Both the position numbers and the translations under genes were made by a program. The notes beneath the pieces were generated by a model. That model was not told the origin of the DNA. It searched no databases and saw only the letters and a program-made list of their open reading frames with translations. Below, piece after piece: positions 48,178 to 56,378 of a stretch of DNA of 64,000 nucleotides (position 1 is the stretch's first letter; every line of letters begins with the position of its first letter). Origin of the DNA: Sphingomonas gellani (lineage in GTDB: Bacteria > Pseudomonadota > Alphaproteobacteria > Sphingomonadales > Sphingomonadaceae); assembly GCF_900110035.1 (NCBI RefSeq), contig NZ_FOCF01000001.1, forward strand, positions 682,001-746,000. The letters are read 5' to 3'.

Positions 48178-50958
48178 GTGATTGTAAGCAAGTCTTCTTC
48201 TTTCGGCATGCGCGCGGCAGCGATTCTGCTGACCGGCACCATGCTCGCCGGCATCGGATCGGCGGCGCAGGCGCAGCGAGGTCCCGGTGCACGGGGCGGA
48301 GCGCGTTCGGGCGCGCCGGCAGCGCCTGCACAGGGTTTGCCCGCACCGGCGCCGCAAGGGGCCACCGTGGCGGTTTCTGATCCGGCGGCGCTGACCATCA
48401 AGACCCTGCGCGTCGAGGGATCGCAGCGGATCGAGCCGGACACGGTGTTGTCCTACACGCGCCTGCGCGTCGGCATGCGGTTCAACAACGAACTGCTCGA
48501 TCAGGCGATCAAGGACCTGCTCGCCAGCGACCTGTTCGCGGACGCGCAGATCGCGGGCGCGCAGAGCGGCGACATCGTGATCCGCATTCGCGAGAACCCG
48601 ATCATCAACCGCGTTATCTTTGAAGGTAACAAGCGGCTGAAGCAGGACAAGATCGACAAGGAGATCAAGCTCAAGCCGAGGCAGATCTTCACGCGCACCG
48701 CCGTCCGTCAGGACGTCGCCCGGATCATCGAGCTGTATCGTCGGCAAGGCCGCTTCGCCGCCTCGGTCGAGCCGAAGATGGTCAATCTCGACCAGAACCG
48801 CGTCGACGTCATCTTCGAGGTGACCGAAGGGCCGAAGTCCAAGGTCCGCCAGATCAACATCATCGGCAACAAGGTCTTTTCCGACGACAAGCTGCGCGAG
48901 CAGATGGCGACGAAGCAGGCGCGGTTCTTCCGTTTCCTGTCGTCGAACACCAGCTACGACCAGGACCGTCTGGCGTATGACCAGGCGAAGCTGCGTCAGT
49001 TCTACCTGACCGAGGGCTATGCCGATTTCCGCGTGACCAGCGCGGTGGCGGAGCTGACGCCGGACAAGCAGGACTTCATCATCACCTATGTCGTCGAGGA
49101 AGGGCCGCGCTACAAGTTCGGCGACGTCACCGTCGACAGCGACATCCGCGACTTCGACAACAAGAAGCTGGCCGCCTCTCTGCCCGAGAAGAAGGGCGAG
49201 TGGTACAATGCGAAGATGGTCGAGGACTCGATCGACAGCCTGAGCCAGACCGCCGGTCTGTTCGGATATGCCTTCACCGAGGTAAATCCGGAATATCAGC
49301 GCGACGCCGAGGCCCTGACCATGGGCCTCAACTTCCATATCGCCGAGGCGAAGCGGACGTACATCGAACGCATCGACATCACCGGCAATACGCAGACCCA
49401 GGACAAGGTGATCCGCCGCGAAATCCGTCTGGCGGAAGGCGACGCGTTCAACAGTTTCCAGGTCAAGCGCAGCCAGGACCGGATCAACTCGCTCGGCTAT
49501 TTCCAGGACAAGTTCGAGATCAAGCAGACGCCGGGCTCTTCACCCGATCGCGTCGTGCTGGAAGCGAACACCGAGGAGAAGTCCACCGGCGAGCTGCAGC
49601 TGTCGGCCGGTTATTCCAGCCTTGAGCGGTTCATCATCCAGGCGAACATCACCCAACGCAATTTCCGCGGCAAGGGCCAGGAATTGCGCCTCGGCGTAAA
49701 TTATTCGAGCTATTCCAAGTCGATCGAGGCCGGCTTTACCGAACCGTATCTCTTTGACAAGAACATCGCGGTCGGCGTCGACGTGTTCCGCCGCGACTAC
49801 AACTCATTCAACTACCTGAACGGCGATCGCAACACGACTTATTCGCAGGTGTCGACCGGGTTCCAGGTGCGTGCCGGTGTGCCGTTGACCGAATACTGGT
49901 CGCTCGCGGGCCGCTACGGCCTGTCCTATGACGAGGTCAGCCTCGACCGGAGCAACTTCTACACCAACGGCGTCTGCGATCCATTGCTGGCCGGCCGCTA
50001 TCTCTGCGAAGCAATCGGCAACCGCTGGACGTCGTCGATCGGCTACTCGCTGACCTATGACAGCCTGAACAGCCGGTTGCGCCCGACGCGCGGTCAACGC
50101 TTCTCGTTCAGCCAGGACTTCGCCGGTCTGGGCGGCGACGTGAAGTACATCCGCACGCGCGCAGAAGGGTCGAAGTTCTGGAACGTCGGTAGCGGCTTCA
50201 TCGGCTCGATCGTCGCGGAGGGCGGCTATATCCGCTCGCTGGAGGAGAGCCGGGGCGAGGGGATCGACAAGGTCCGCATCACCGACCGCTTCTACCTGGG
50301 CGAGCCGCAGTTCCGTGGCTTCGACATTCGCGGCATCGGCCCGCGTGTCCAGCGCCGCCGGTACACCACCGACGCGACCGGCGCTCAGGTGCTGATCACC
50401 GACCGCGACCAGATCGTCGACGACGCGCTGGGCGGCAAGGCGTACTACCTTGCCCGCGCCGAGTTGGAGATTCCGTTGGGTGCCGGCGCGCGTGAGATGG
50501 GGCTGCGGCCGTCGATCTACGTACAGGCGGGCAGCCTGTGGTCGGTCACGCGTCCTCTGTCGAGCGCACCGTTCCCGACCATCGTGGACTCAAAGGGGCA
50601 GGTCACGGTGCTGGGACTCAATACCCCGCTTACCGATGATGCGGGACGCCAGTTGTACTTCGTCTCGTCGGAGGACGCGACCAACGCCGGGCGGCAGACG
50701 ACCTGTGCGATCGGCTTCTCCGCGACGGCAGGGGGTGCATGCGCCGGCGGGTCGACCAACGTGCTGGCCACCCGCGCCGTGTCGCCCTTCCAGGAAGTCT
50801 ATTACGGCAGCTCGCCCAGGCCGCGTGTGTCTGTGGGCGTCGGCGTGAACTGGAACTCGCCGTTCGGGCCGCTCCGTATCGATGTCGCCAAGGCCCTCGT
50901 CACCCAGAAGGGCGACGATCCCAAGCTCGTAACGTTCAACGTAGGAACCCAGTTCTGA
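48178..50958 (+). CDS. bamA: Outer-membrane protein assembly factor BamA
   Basis: Omp85-family barrel that inserts proteins into the outer membrane. GTG 48178 gives 926 residues and a complete signal peptide (VSKSSSFGMRAAAILLTGTMLAG..., ending AQAQR); ATG 48208 is the alternative. A proline-alanine-rich linker is followed by five POTRA domains from about residue 75 (IKTLRVEGSQRIEPDTV; NPIINRVIFEGNKRLKQDKI; VRQINIIGNKVFSDDKL; YKFGDVTVDSDIRDF; YIERIDITGNTQTQDKVIRREI). The C-terminal 16-strand barrel carries the lid motif FYLGEPQFRGFDIRGIGPR and ends NVGTQF with terminal Phe. It is longer than E. coli BamA owing to barrel-loop inserts such as the cysteine-containing loop near residue 600. Confidence 0.97.
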   Translation: MIVSKSSSFGMRAAAILLTGTMLAGIGSAAQAQRGPGARGGARSGAPAAPAQGLPAPAPQGATVAVSDPAALTIKTLRVEGSQRIEPDTVLSYTRLRVGMRFNNELLDQAIKDLLASDLFADAQIAGAQSGDIVIRIRENPIINRVIFEGNKRLKQDKIDKEIKLKPRQIFTRTAVRQDVARIIELYRRQGRFAASVEPKMVNLDQNRVDVIFEVTEGPKSKVRQINIIGNKVFSDDKLREQMATKQARFFRFLSSNTSYDQDRLAYDQAKLRQFYLTEGYADFRVTSAVAELTPDKQDFIITYVVEEGPRYKFGDVTVDSDIRDFDNKKLAASLPEKKGEWYNAKMVEDSIDSLSQTAGLFGYAFTEVNPEYQRDAEALTMGLNFHIAEAKRTYIERIDITGNTQTQDKVIRREIRLAEGDAFNSFQVKRSQDRINSLGYFQDKFEIKQTPGSSPDRVVLEANTEEKSTGELQLSAGYSSLERFIIQANITQRNFRGKGQELRLGVNYSSYSKSIEAGFTEPYLFDKNIAVGVDVFRRDYNSFNYLNGDRNTTYSQVSTGFQVRAGVPLTEYWSLAGRYGLSYDEVSLDRSNFYTNGVCDPLLAGRYLCEAIGNRWTSSIGYSLTYDSLNSRLRPTRGQRFSFSQDFAGLGGDVKYIRTRAEGSKFWNVGSGFIGSIVAEGGYIRSLEESRGEGIDKVRITDRFYLGEPQFRGFDIRGIGPRVQRRRYTTDATGAQVLITDRDQIVDDALGGKAYYLARAELEIPLGAGAREMGLRPSIYVQAGSLWSVTRPLSSAPFPTIVDSKGQVTVLGLNTPLTDDAGRQLYFVSSEDATNAGRQTTCAIGFSATAGGACAGGSTNVLATRAVSPFQEVYYGSSPRPRVSVGVGVNWNSPFGPLRIDVAKALVTQKGDDPKLVTFNVGTQF

Positions 50959-51623
50959 TGACCAGCCTCAAGAAGATCATGCTCGCCGCCGCCCTCGCAT
51001 CGCCCGCGATCGTGGCATCCACCGCGGCGACCGCACAGGTGTCGGGGATCGCCGTTGCCGACCCGCAGGCCGCGATCGCGAACTCAAAGGCCTGGACCGC
51101 CGCGCGTGGCCAGATCCAGACCACCTACAAGACGCAGCTGGACCAGGCCGACACGCGTCGTCAGGCGATCGAGCGCGAACTCCAGCCGCTGGTGACCGCG
51201 TTCAACACGGCACGCTCTGCGCCCAACGCCAACCAGGCGGCGCTCCAGACGCAGGCCCAGACCATCGAGACGCGGCAGAACTCCGCCAACGAAGAACTGG
51301 CACGCCTGACCCTGCCGGCGCAGCGTGCTCAGGCCTATGCCCTGCAGCAGATCCAGGCGCAGATCGGGACCGCCGTGCAGAACGCGGTCCGCGCACGTAA
51401 CGTCAGCCTGCTGCTCGCGCCGAACGCGGCCGTGTTCGCACAGCCGACGGCGGACATCACGTCCGCGATCACCGCGGAACTGGATCGGCTGGTCCCCAGC
51501 GTCAGCGTGACGCCGCCCGCTAATTGGCAGCCGGGTCAGCAGTCCGCTGCTGGCACGACTGCACCCGCCCCTGCGGCGCCTGCGCCGGCGGCCGGCAACA
51601 ATCGCCGCAACCAGGGCCGGTGA
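50958..51623 (+). CDS. skp: OmpH/Skp family periplasmic chaperone
   Basis: Periplasmic holdase for outer-membrane proteins, 221 residues. A signal peptide ([25 protein letters not shown]) precedes the OmpH domain: [29 protein letters not shown] at the start, then a long coiled coil ([20 protein letters not shown]...), and the return strand with [21 protein letters not shown]. The C-terminal 40 residues are Pro/Ala-rich. The ATG overlaps the bamA stop (TGATG), and its own stop overlaps fabZ. The trimeric skp-like fold fits its place next to bamA. Confidence 0.92.
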   Translation: MTSLKKIMLAAALASPAIVASTAATAQVSGIAVADPQAAIANSKAWTAARGQIQTTYKTQLDQADTRRQAIERELQPLVTAFNTARSAPNANQAALQTQAQTIETRQNSANEELARLTLPAQRAQAYALQQIQAQIGTAVQNAVRARNVSLLLAPNAAVFAQPTADITSAITAELDRLVPSVSVTPPANWQPGQQSAAGTTAPAPAAPAPAAGNNRRNQGR

Positions 51624-52105
51624 GCGAGCCCGTCGACAAGGGAGCGTCCGCCACCAACTCGCTCGACATCGGGCGGGTGATGGCGGCGTTGCCCCATCGT
51701 TATCCGATGCTGTTGGTCGATCGGGTCGAGGATCTCGTCCTCGACCGCTCGATCGCCGCGATCAAGGCGGTGACGATCAACGAAGGGTTCTTCCAGGGCC
51801 ACTTCCCCGGCCGCCCGATCATGCCCGGCGTGCTGATCGTGGAGGCGCTCGCCCAGGCGGCGGGAGTCCTCGCGGTGGAGAGCCTGGGCCTGGCGGGCTC
51901 CGGCAAGCTCGTTTATTTCATGGCGATCGAGGGCGCGAAGTTCCGCAAGCCCGTGGAGCCGGGCGTCCTGCTGCGGCTGGAAGTCGACTTCGTCCAGAAG
52001 CGCACCAGCGTCTGCAAGTTCGCGGGCGTCGCCAAGGTCGACGGCCAAGTCGTGGCGGAGGCGAACTTCACCGCCATGATCGCCGATCCGCCCCGCGCAG
52101 CCTGA
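51620..52105 (+). CDS. fabZ: 3-hydroxyacyl-[ACP] dehydratase FabZ
   Basis: Hot-dog fold dehydratase of fatty-acid synthesis, 161 residues, starting at GTG 51620 overlapping skp as GTGA. It shows [16 protein letters not shown], the catalytic His61 in [15 protein letters not shown] and catalytic Glu75 in VEALAQAAG, and the [12 protein letters not shown] and [13 protein letters not shown] strands. In most Gram-negative bacteria lpxD lies between skp and fabZ, and lpxA follows; both are absent here, and rpmE comes next. Confidence 0.96.
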   Translation: MSEPVDKGASATNSLDIGRVMAALPHRYPMLLVDRVEDLVLDRSIAAIKAVTINEGFFQGHFPGRPIMPGVLIVEALAQAAGVLAVESLGLAGSGKLVYFMAIEGAKFRKPVEPGVLLRLEVDFVQKRTSVCKFAGVAKVDGQVVAEANFTAMIADPPRAA

Positions 52106-52128
52106 GTCGCGGATCACGCTCGGTTCTT

Positions 52129-52166
52129 TTGACATCGGGGCGCGGCTGGAATAGGGCCGCGCCTTT
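52129..52166 (+). terminator. Terminator after fabZ, overlapping a possible rpmE promoter
   Basis: An 8-bp stem GGCGCGGC/GCCGCGCC (52139-52146 and 52156-52163) with a 9-nt loop and TTT follows fabZ by 33 bp. A consensus -35 TTGACA at 52129-52134 with TAGGGC 17 bp further might instead serve rpmE. Both readings are possible; the terminator is the more likely. Confidence 0.55.
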
Positions 52167-52207
52167 CCAAAGGCTGGTCGGAACCAGCCGCTATCCCGGA
52201 GCGACCC

Positions 52208-52438
52208 ATGAAGAAAGACGTCCACCCCGACTATCACACGATCAAGGTGCAGATGACCGACGGCACCGTGTTCGAGACGCGCTCCACCTGGGGCAAGGAA
52301 GGCGACACGCTGCAGCTGGATATCGATCCGCTGGCGCACCCTGCCTGGACCGGTGGCAACCAGCGTCTGCTCGATGCGGGCGGCCAGGTGGCGCGCTTCA
52401 ACAAGCGTTTCGGCGGCCTGACGCTCAAGCGCGGCTGA
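52208..52438 (+). CDS. rpmE: 50S ribosomal protein L31
   Basis: Large-subunit protein L31, 76 residues, starting [18 protein letters not shown]. It has the long C-terminal half ([31 protein letters not shown]). The zinc-binding cysteines of the C+ type are missing, so this is the zinc-independent form typical of alphaproteobacteria. ATG 52208 is preceded by CCGGAGCG. It is a single gene after the fabZ terminator. Confidence 0.97.
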   Translation: MKKDVHPDYHTIKVQMTDGTVFETRSTWGKEGDTLQLDIDPLAHPAWTGGNQRLLDAGGQVARFNKRFGGLTLKRG

Positions 52439-52499
52439 ACCGACGGCAATGGTCGGCGCGTTTACGATGCGTTGACCATCGCCCCGGTACTACGCTGCC

Positions 52500-52823
52500 A
52501 TGCTGGCAGCTGAATTCGAACCTGCTGAGCCTGGCCGGCGCCGCTTTCCGCGTGCGCCGGTCTCGCTGCATGTGGGGATGGACAATAGCGGGCTCGATCG
52601 TGCCTTGTGCAAGGTCATCGACCTGTCGGTCCACGGATGTCGGATCCAGACCTATTCCGAGCTGGAGCGCGGCAGCACGATCTGGCTGATGTTCGCCGGC
52701 CTGCCGCCATGTGTCGCCGATGTACGCTGGTCGGCCAACTTCATCGCCGGTTGTGAGTTTCGCAAGCTGCTCAGCCAGCGCAGCTTCGACCATCTCATGA
52801 AGCTCGACGCCATGGCGCGGTGA
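52500..52823 (+). CDS. PilZ domain protein
   Basis: A 107-residue protein that consists almost only of a PilZ domain, which binds cyclic di-GMP. Both binding motifs are present: R-x3-R as Arg14...Arg18 (RRFPR, inside GRRRFPRAP) and D-x-S-x2-G as Asp41, Ser43, Gly46 (DLSVHGCRI). The strand VADVRWSANFIAGCEFRKLL is typical. Target unknown; such proteins commonly affect motility or polysaccharide production. It lies directly beside tRNA-Ser, convergent to it. Confidence 0.9.
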   Translation: MLAAEFEPAEPGRRRFPRAPVSLHVGMDNSGLDRALCKVIDLSVHGCRIQTYSELERGSTIWLMFAGLPPCVADVRWSANFIAGCEFRKLLSQRSFDHLMKLDAMAR

Positions 52824-52913
<90 letters not shown>

Positions 52914-53005
52914 GACAGCGCACCGATAGTCGCGACCGGGCGGCTCGTGCAAGGGGCAGGACGAGCATGCTTTGCCTGAGCCATTGCCTATGCCAATGTG
53001 ACGGT

Positions 53006-54055
53006 ATGGATCGGACAAAGGTACTTTTCGGCAGGCTGCGCGCCACCGCGTTTGCGGCACTACTCGCGATGGCCATGTCTTCGCCGGCGAGCGCGCAGGA
53101 CGAGGACGGCTTTCAACGCTATCTGGTGACGCTTCGGCAGCAGGCCCTGAGCGAAGGCGTGTCCGCCCGGACGGTGGATGCGGTTCTGCCGACGCTGACC
53201 CTGAACACGCGCGTAATCGAACTTGATCGTGCGCAGCCCGGCAGCAACGATACCAGCACCTCCTTCTCCCCGTTCGCGCCGTATCGCGAGAAGCATGTCG
53301 ACGCCGCGCGGATCGGACGTGGTCGCGCCGTCTATGCGCGTCAGCGTCAACGCTTGGCCGGCATCGAGCGTGAGACGGGCGTGCCCGAATCGGTGATGGT
53401 CGCGATCTGGGGCCATGAAACCAACTACGGCAGCTACACGGGCAATTTCGATCTGCTGCGCAGCCTCGCCAGTCTGGCGTATGAAGGGCGACGGCGGGCA
53501 TTGTTCGGCGGCGAGTTCATCGCGGCGCTGAAGATGATCGATCGCGGCGTTCCGCGCGAGCGCCTGAAGGGAAGCTGGGCGGGCGCGACGGGCAATCCGC
53601 AATTCCTGCCCTCGATCTACCTCAGGGTCGCGCGTGACGGTGATGGCGACGGTCGCGCCGATATCTGGGGCAGCGAGGCTGATACGCTGGCGTCGATTGG
53701 CAACTATTTCGTCGATGCGGGCTGGCGACCGGGACAGCCCTGGGGCGTGGCGGTAACATTGCCGGCGACGTTCGATCGGAGCGGCGCCCGCAACCAACTG
53801 ATCTCGCCACGCTGCCCGCGCGTCTTTGCCCGGCATACGGGATGGCGGACCATGGCGGAATGGCGTGCCATGGGCGTGACGCCGCAGGGTGGGTCATGGC
53901 CGGCGAACGACGTTCAGGCGACTCTGTTCGAGCCCGACGGCCCCGGCGCGACGGCGTATCTGCTGACCAGCAACTACCGCGTCATCCTCGATTATAATTG
54001 CTCCAACTTCTACGCGCTGTCCGTCGGATTGCTGGCGGATGCGGTGGCAAGTTGA
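53006..54055 (+). CDS. Lytic murein transglycosylase MltB family
   Basis: Peptidoglycan lytic transglycosylase of the MltB family, 349 residues. A signal peptide (LRATAFAALLAMAMSSPASAQ) is followed by the catalytic domain, with the active-site Glu in MVAIWGHETNYGSYTGNFDLL, then SLAYEGRRRALFGGEFIAAL, RLKGSWAGATGNPQFLPSIYL and DGDGRADIWGSEADTLASIGNYF. No lipobox is present, so the enzyme should be soluble in the periplasm. ATG 53006 lacks a strong ribosome site; an upstream ATG at 52967 would put unlikely residues before the signal peptide. The C-terminus has VILDYNCSNFYALSVGLLADAV, the family end. Confidence 0.92.
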   Translation: MDRTKVLFGRLRATAFAALLAMAMSSPASAQDEDGFQRYLVTLRQQALSEGVSARTVDAVLPTLTLNTRVIELDRAQPGSNDTSTSFSPFAPYREKHVDAARIGRGRAVYARQRQRLAGIERETGVPESVMVAIWGHETNYGSYTGNFDLLRSLASLAYEGRRRALFGGEFIAALKMIDRGVPRERLKGSWAGATGNPQFLPSIYLRVARDGDGDGRADIWGSEADTLASIGNYFVDAGWRPGQPWGVAVTLPATFDRSGARNQLISPRCPRVFARHTGWRTMAEWRAMGVTPQGGSWPANDVQATLFEPDGPGATAYLLTSNYRVILDYNCSNFYALSVGLLADAVAS

Positions 54056-54092
54056 GCGGTCGGTTCGCACCACACAGCGGCCTTGAACCCGC

Positions 54093-54121
54093 GTGACCTT
54101 GGGCACTGCTGAAGCTATGAT
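54093..54121 (+). promoter_or_regulatory. Candidate sigma-70 promoter of dacA
   Basis: GTGACC (54093-54098) and TATGAT (54116-54121) are 17 bp apart; the -10 is near consensus. Transcription would start about 55 nt before the dacA ATG, within a 128-bp gap without genes. Confidence 0.5.
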
Positions 54122-54183
54122 GCCTTCCTGAACTCCGCACGGGACCTACACCCGTTCTGCTTTCCCTCACCAACGGACGCTCC

Positions 54184-55362
54184 ATGCAAAAGCTTTTCGC
54201 CGCGCCGCTTTCCATCGCCGCTCTGGCCTTTTCGACGCTTGCCATGCCCACCATGGCGGCGGCACCGCAGTTCGAGGGCGCGGCGCCGATCGCCTTCATG
54301 CAGGATATGTCGACCGGCGCGGTGCTGTACCAGCGGGATGCCGACCGCCGCATGCCGCCCGCGTCGATGGCGAAGATGATGACCGTCTATGTCGCGTTCG
54401 ATCTGATCAAGCGGCGTGAGCTGAAGCTGGATCAGCAGTTGAACGTCCGCCCGGAGACGTGGCGTCAATGGCATGGCCCGGCGGCGGGATCGACCATGTT
54501 CCTGTCGCCGAACGAGAATGTCAGCGTCGACAATTTGTTGAAGGGCATCGTCACGCTGTCGGGGAACGACGCGTGCGTGGTCTTGGCAGAGGGCGTGTCG
54601 GGGACGGAGCAGGCGTTCACGGACCGGATGAACGAGACCGCTCATCGGCTGGGCTTGACCAACAGCCATTTCGGCACCTCGAACGGTTGGCCCGACAATG
54701 GCGTCACCTATGTCACCGCCCGCGACCTCGCGACCCTGGCGGCGGCAACGATCCGCGACTTCCCCGATCTGTACAAGCGGTTCTACTCGCTGCCGAACTT
54801 CACCTGGGGGAAGACCCTGGGCGCGGGCAACGACATCACGCAGGCCAACCGTGATCCGCTTTTGGGTCGCGTGCAGGGTGCCGATGGCCTGAAGACGGGA
54901 CACACTGACGAGGCGGGATACGGGTTCACCGGGTCGGCCCAGCAGAATGGTCGGCGGCTGGTGATGGTCGTTGCCGGTCTGACCAGTTTCAATCAACGCA
55001 TTTCCGAATCCGTCCGTTTCATGGACTGGGGTTTCCGCGCTTGGCAGGCCAAGCCGATCGTGGCGGCCGGCCGCAAGGTCGCCGACGCGGACGTTCAACT
55101 CGGATCGTCCAGCACGGTCGGTCTGGTCGCGCCCAAGGCGCTGAGCGTCGCCCTGCCGTCCGGCGCGGTGCCGCAATTGAGCGCGAAGATCGTGTATCAA
55201 GGCCCGATCAAGGCACCGATCAAGGCCGGGCAGCATATCGCCGATCTGGTCGTGACATCCCCCGACGTTCCAGAACAGCGACTTGCACTGGTGGCCGACA
55301 AGGATGTCGGTGAAGCGGGCTTCTTCGGCCGTGCCTGGGCGGGGCTGACATCCTTCCTGTGA
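54184..55362 (+). CDS. dacA: D-alanyl-D-alanine carboxypeptidase (PBP5/6 family)
   Basis: Class C penicillin-binding protein that trims the terminal D-Ala of peptidoglycan pentapeptides. The 392-residue precursor has a signal peptide ending near PTMAAAPQ, then the serine-peptidase core with Ser61-x2-Lys64 (SMAK), Ser126-Gly-Asn128 and Lys237-Thr-Gly239. The C-terminal beta-rich PBP5 domain follows, and the chain ends in an amphipathic anchor (FFGRAWAGLTSFL) that would hold it to the inner membrane. A promoter-like sequence lies upstream, and holB starts only 13 bp downstream. Confidence 0.96.
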   Translation: MQKLFAAPLSIAALAFSTLAMPTMAAAPQFEGAAPIAFMQDMSTGAVLYQRDADRRMPPASMAKMMTVYVAFDLIKRRELKLDQQLNVRPETWRQWHGPAAGSTMFLSPNENVSVDNLLKGIVTLSGNDACVVLAEGVSGTEQAFTDRMNETAHRLGLTNSHFGTSNGWPDNGVTYVTARDLATLAAATIRDFPDLYKRFYSLPNFTWGKTLGAGNDITQANRDPLLGRVQGADGLKTGHTDEAGYGFTGSAQQNGRRLVMVVAGLTSFNQRISESVRFMDWGFRAWQAKPIVAAGRKVADADVQLGSSSTVGLVAPKALSVALPSGAVPQLSAKIVYQGPIKAPIKAGQHIADLVVTSPDVPEQRLALVADKDVGEAGFFGRAWAGLTSFL

Positions 55363-55375
55363 TGCGGCTGCGCGC

Positions 55376-56368
55376 GTGACCAGAATTGTCGGGCACGACG
55401 CGGCGGAGGCACAATTGCGCGCCGCCATGGAGAGCGGCGCTCTTCATCACGCATGGTTGCTGGCCGGGCCCGAGGGTGTCGGCAAGGCCAGCTTTGCGCG
55501 GCGTGCCGCAACCCTGATGCTCGCCCAGGCGGCGGGGGAGGCAAGGGCGTCCGGCGATGATAGTGCGCAACGGAATCTGCCGACAGCGCGCCTGATGGCG
55601 GCCGGCAGCCATCCCGACTTCCGCGAATTGCGACGCCTGCCAAAGGATCCGGACAAGTCCGAGGAACTGGCGCGCAGCATCTCGGTCGCACAGGTTCGCG
55701 AGCTGATCGGGCGCATGACGACCAAGCCGACGCTGTCCGCGCGTCGGGTCGTTCTGGTCGACTCCGTCGACGAGCTTGAGGGGGCCGGTGCGCCGAATGC
55801 CCTGCTCAAGAGTCTGGAGGAGCCTCCGGCGGGCACGATCTTCCTGTTGGTCAGCCATTCGCCGGGTCGGTTGCTGCCGACCATCCGGTCGCGGTGCCGA
55901 CTGCTCCGCTTCGGCCTGCTCAGCACACGCGACACCGAGACGGTGATCTCTCAGGTCCTGCCGGACGCGGACGCGGAGGAGCGCGCCGCCCTTGTACGGG
56001 CGAGCGAGGGGGCGCCAGGCAGGGGGCTGCACTATGCCGGGCTGGATGTGGCGGCGATCGATCGCGCTCTGTCGCGTATCGCCGAAGAGGGCGACCCGAC
56101 CAACGGAGATCGGTTGACGCTGGGCCGTGCGCTGTCGGGCAAGAGTGCGCAGGCACGGTACGAAATATTCCTGGATCGCGCCCCGACGCTGATCGCCACA
56201 ATTGCGCGCGGTCGGGAGGGCGAGGCGTTGCGCCATGCTCTGGACGCCTATGCGGCGGCACGAGATCTGGCGTCCGCTGCACTCCGGCTGACGCTGGACC
56301 CGGCCGCGACCGTGTTCGAGATGTCGGGCATCGTCGCGCGTCTGGCGCTCGACGGAGAGCCGGGGTAG
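55376..56368 (+). CDS. holB: DNA polymerase III subunit delta'
   Basis: Clamp-loader subunit delta', 330 residues, starting at GTG 55376. It contains IVGHDAAEAQLRAAM, the Walker A-like AGPEGVGKASFARRAA (Lys37), the VVLVDSVDEL box, NALLKSLEEPPAGTIFLLVSH (SRC-adjacent sequence) and TIRSRCRLLRF, the SRC motif of clamp loaders. The zinc module of the gamma/tau and E. coli delta' subunit is not evident. It is followed by metG 10 bp on. A thymidylate kinase gene, often found directly before holB, is not present here. Confidence 0.93.
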   Translation: MTRIVGHDAAEAQLRAAMESGALHHAWLLAGPEGVGKASFARRAATLMLAQAAGEARASGDDSAQRNLPTARLMAAGSHPDFRELRRLPKDPDKSEELARSISVAQVRELIGRMTTKPTLSARRVVLVDSVDELEGAGAPNALLKSLEEPPAGTIFLLVSHSPGRLLPTIRSRCRLLRFGLLSTRDTETVISQVLPDADAEERAALVRASEGAPGRGLHYAGLDVAAIDRALSRIAEEGDPTNGDRLTLGRALSGKSAQARYEIFLDRAPTLIATIARGREGEALRHALDAYAAARDLASAALRLTLDPAATVFEMSGIVARLALDGEPG

Positions 56369-56378
56369 GAGGCGGCGC

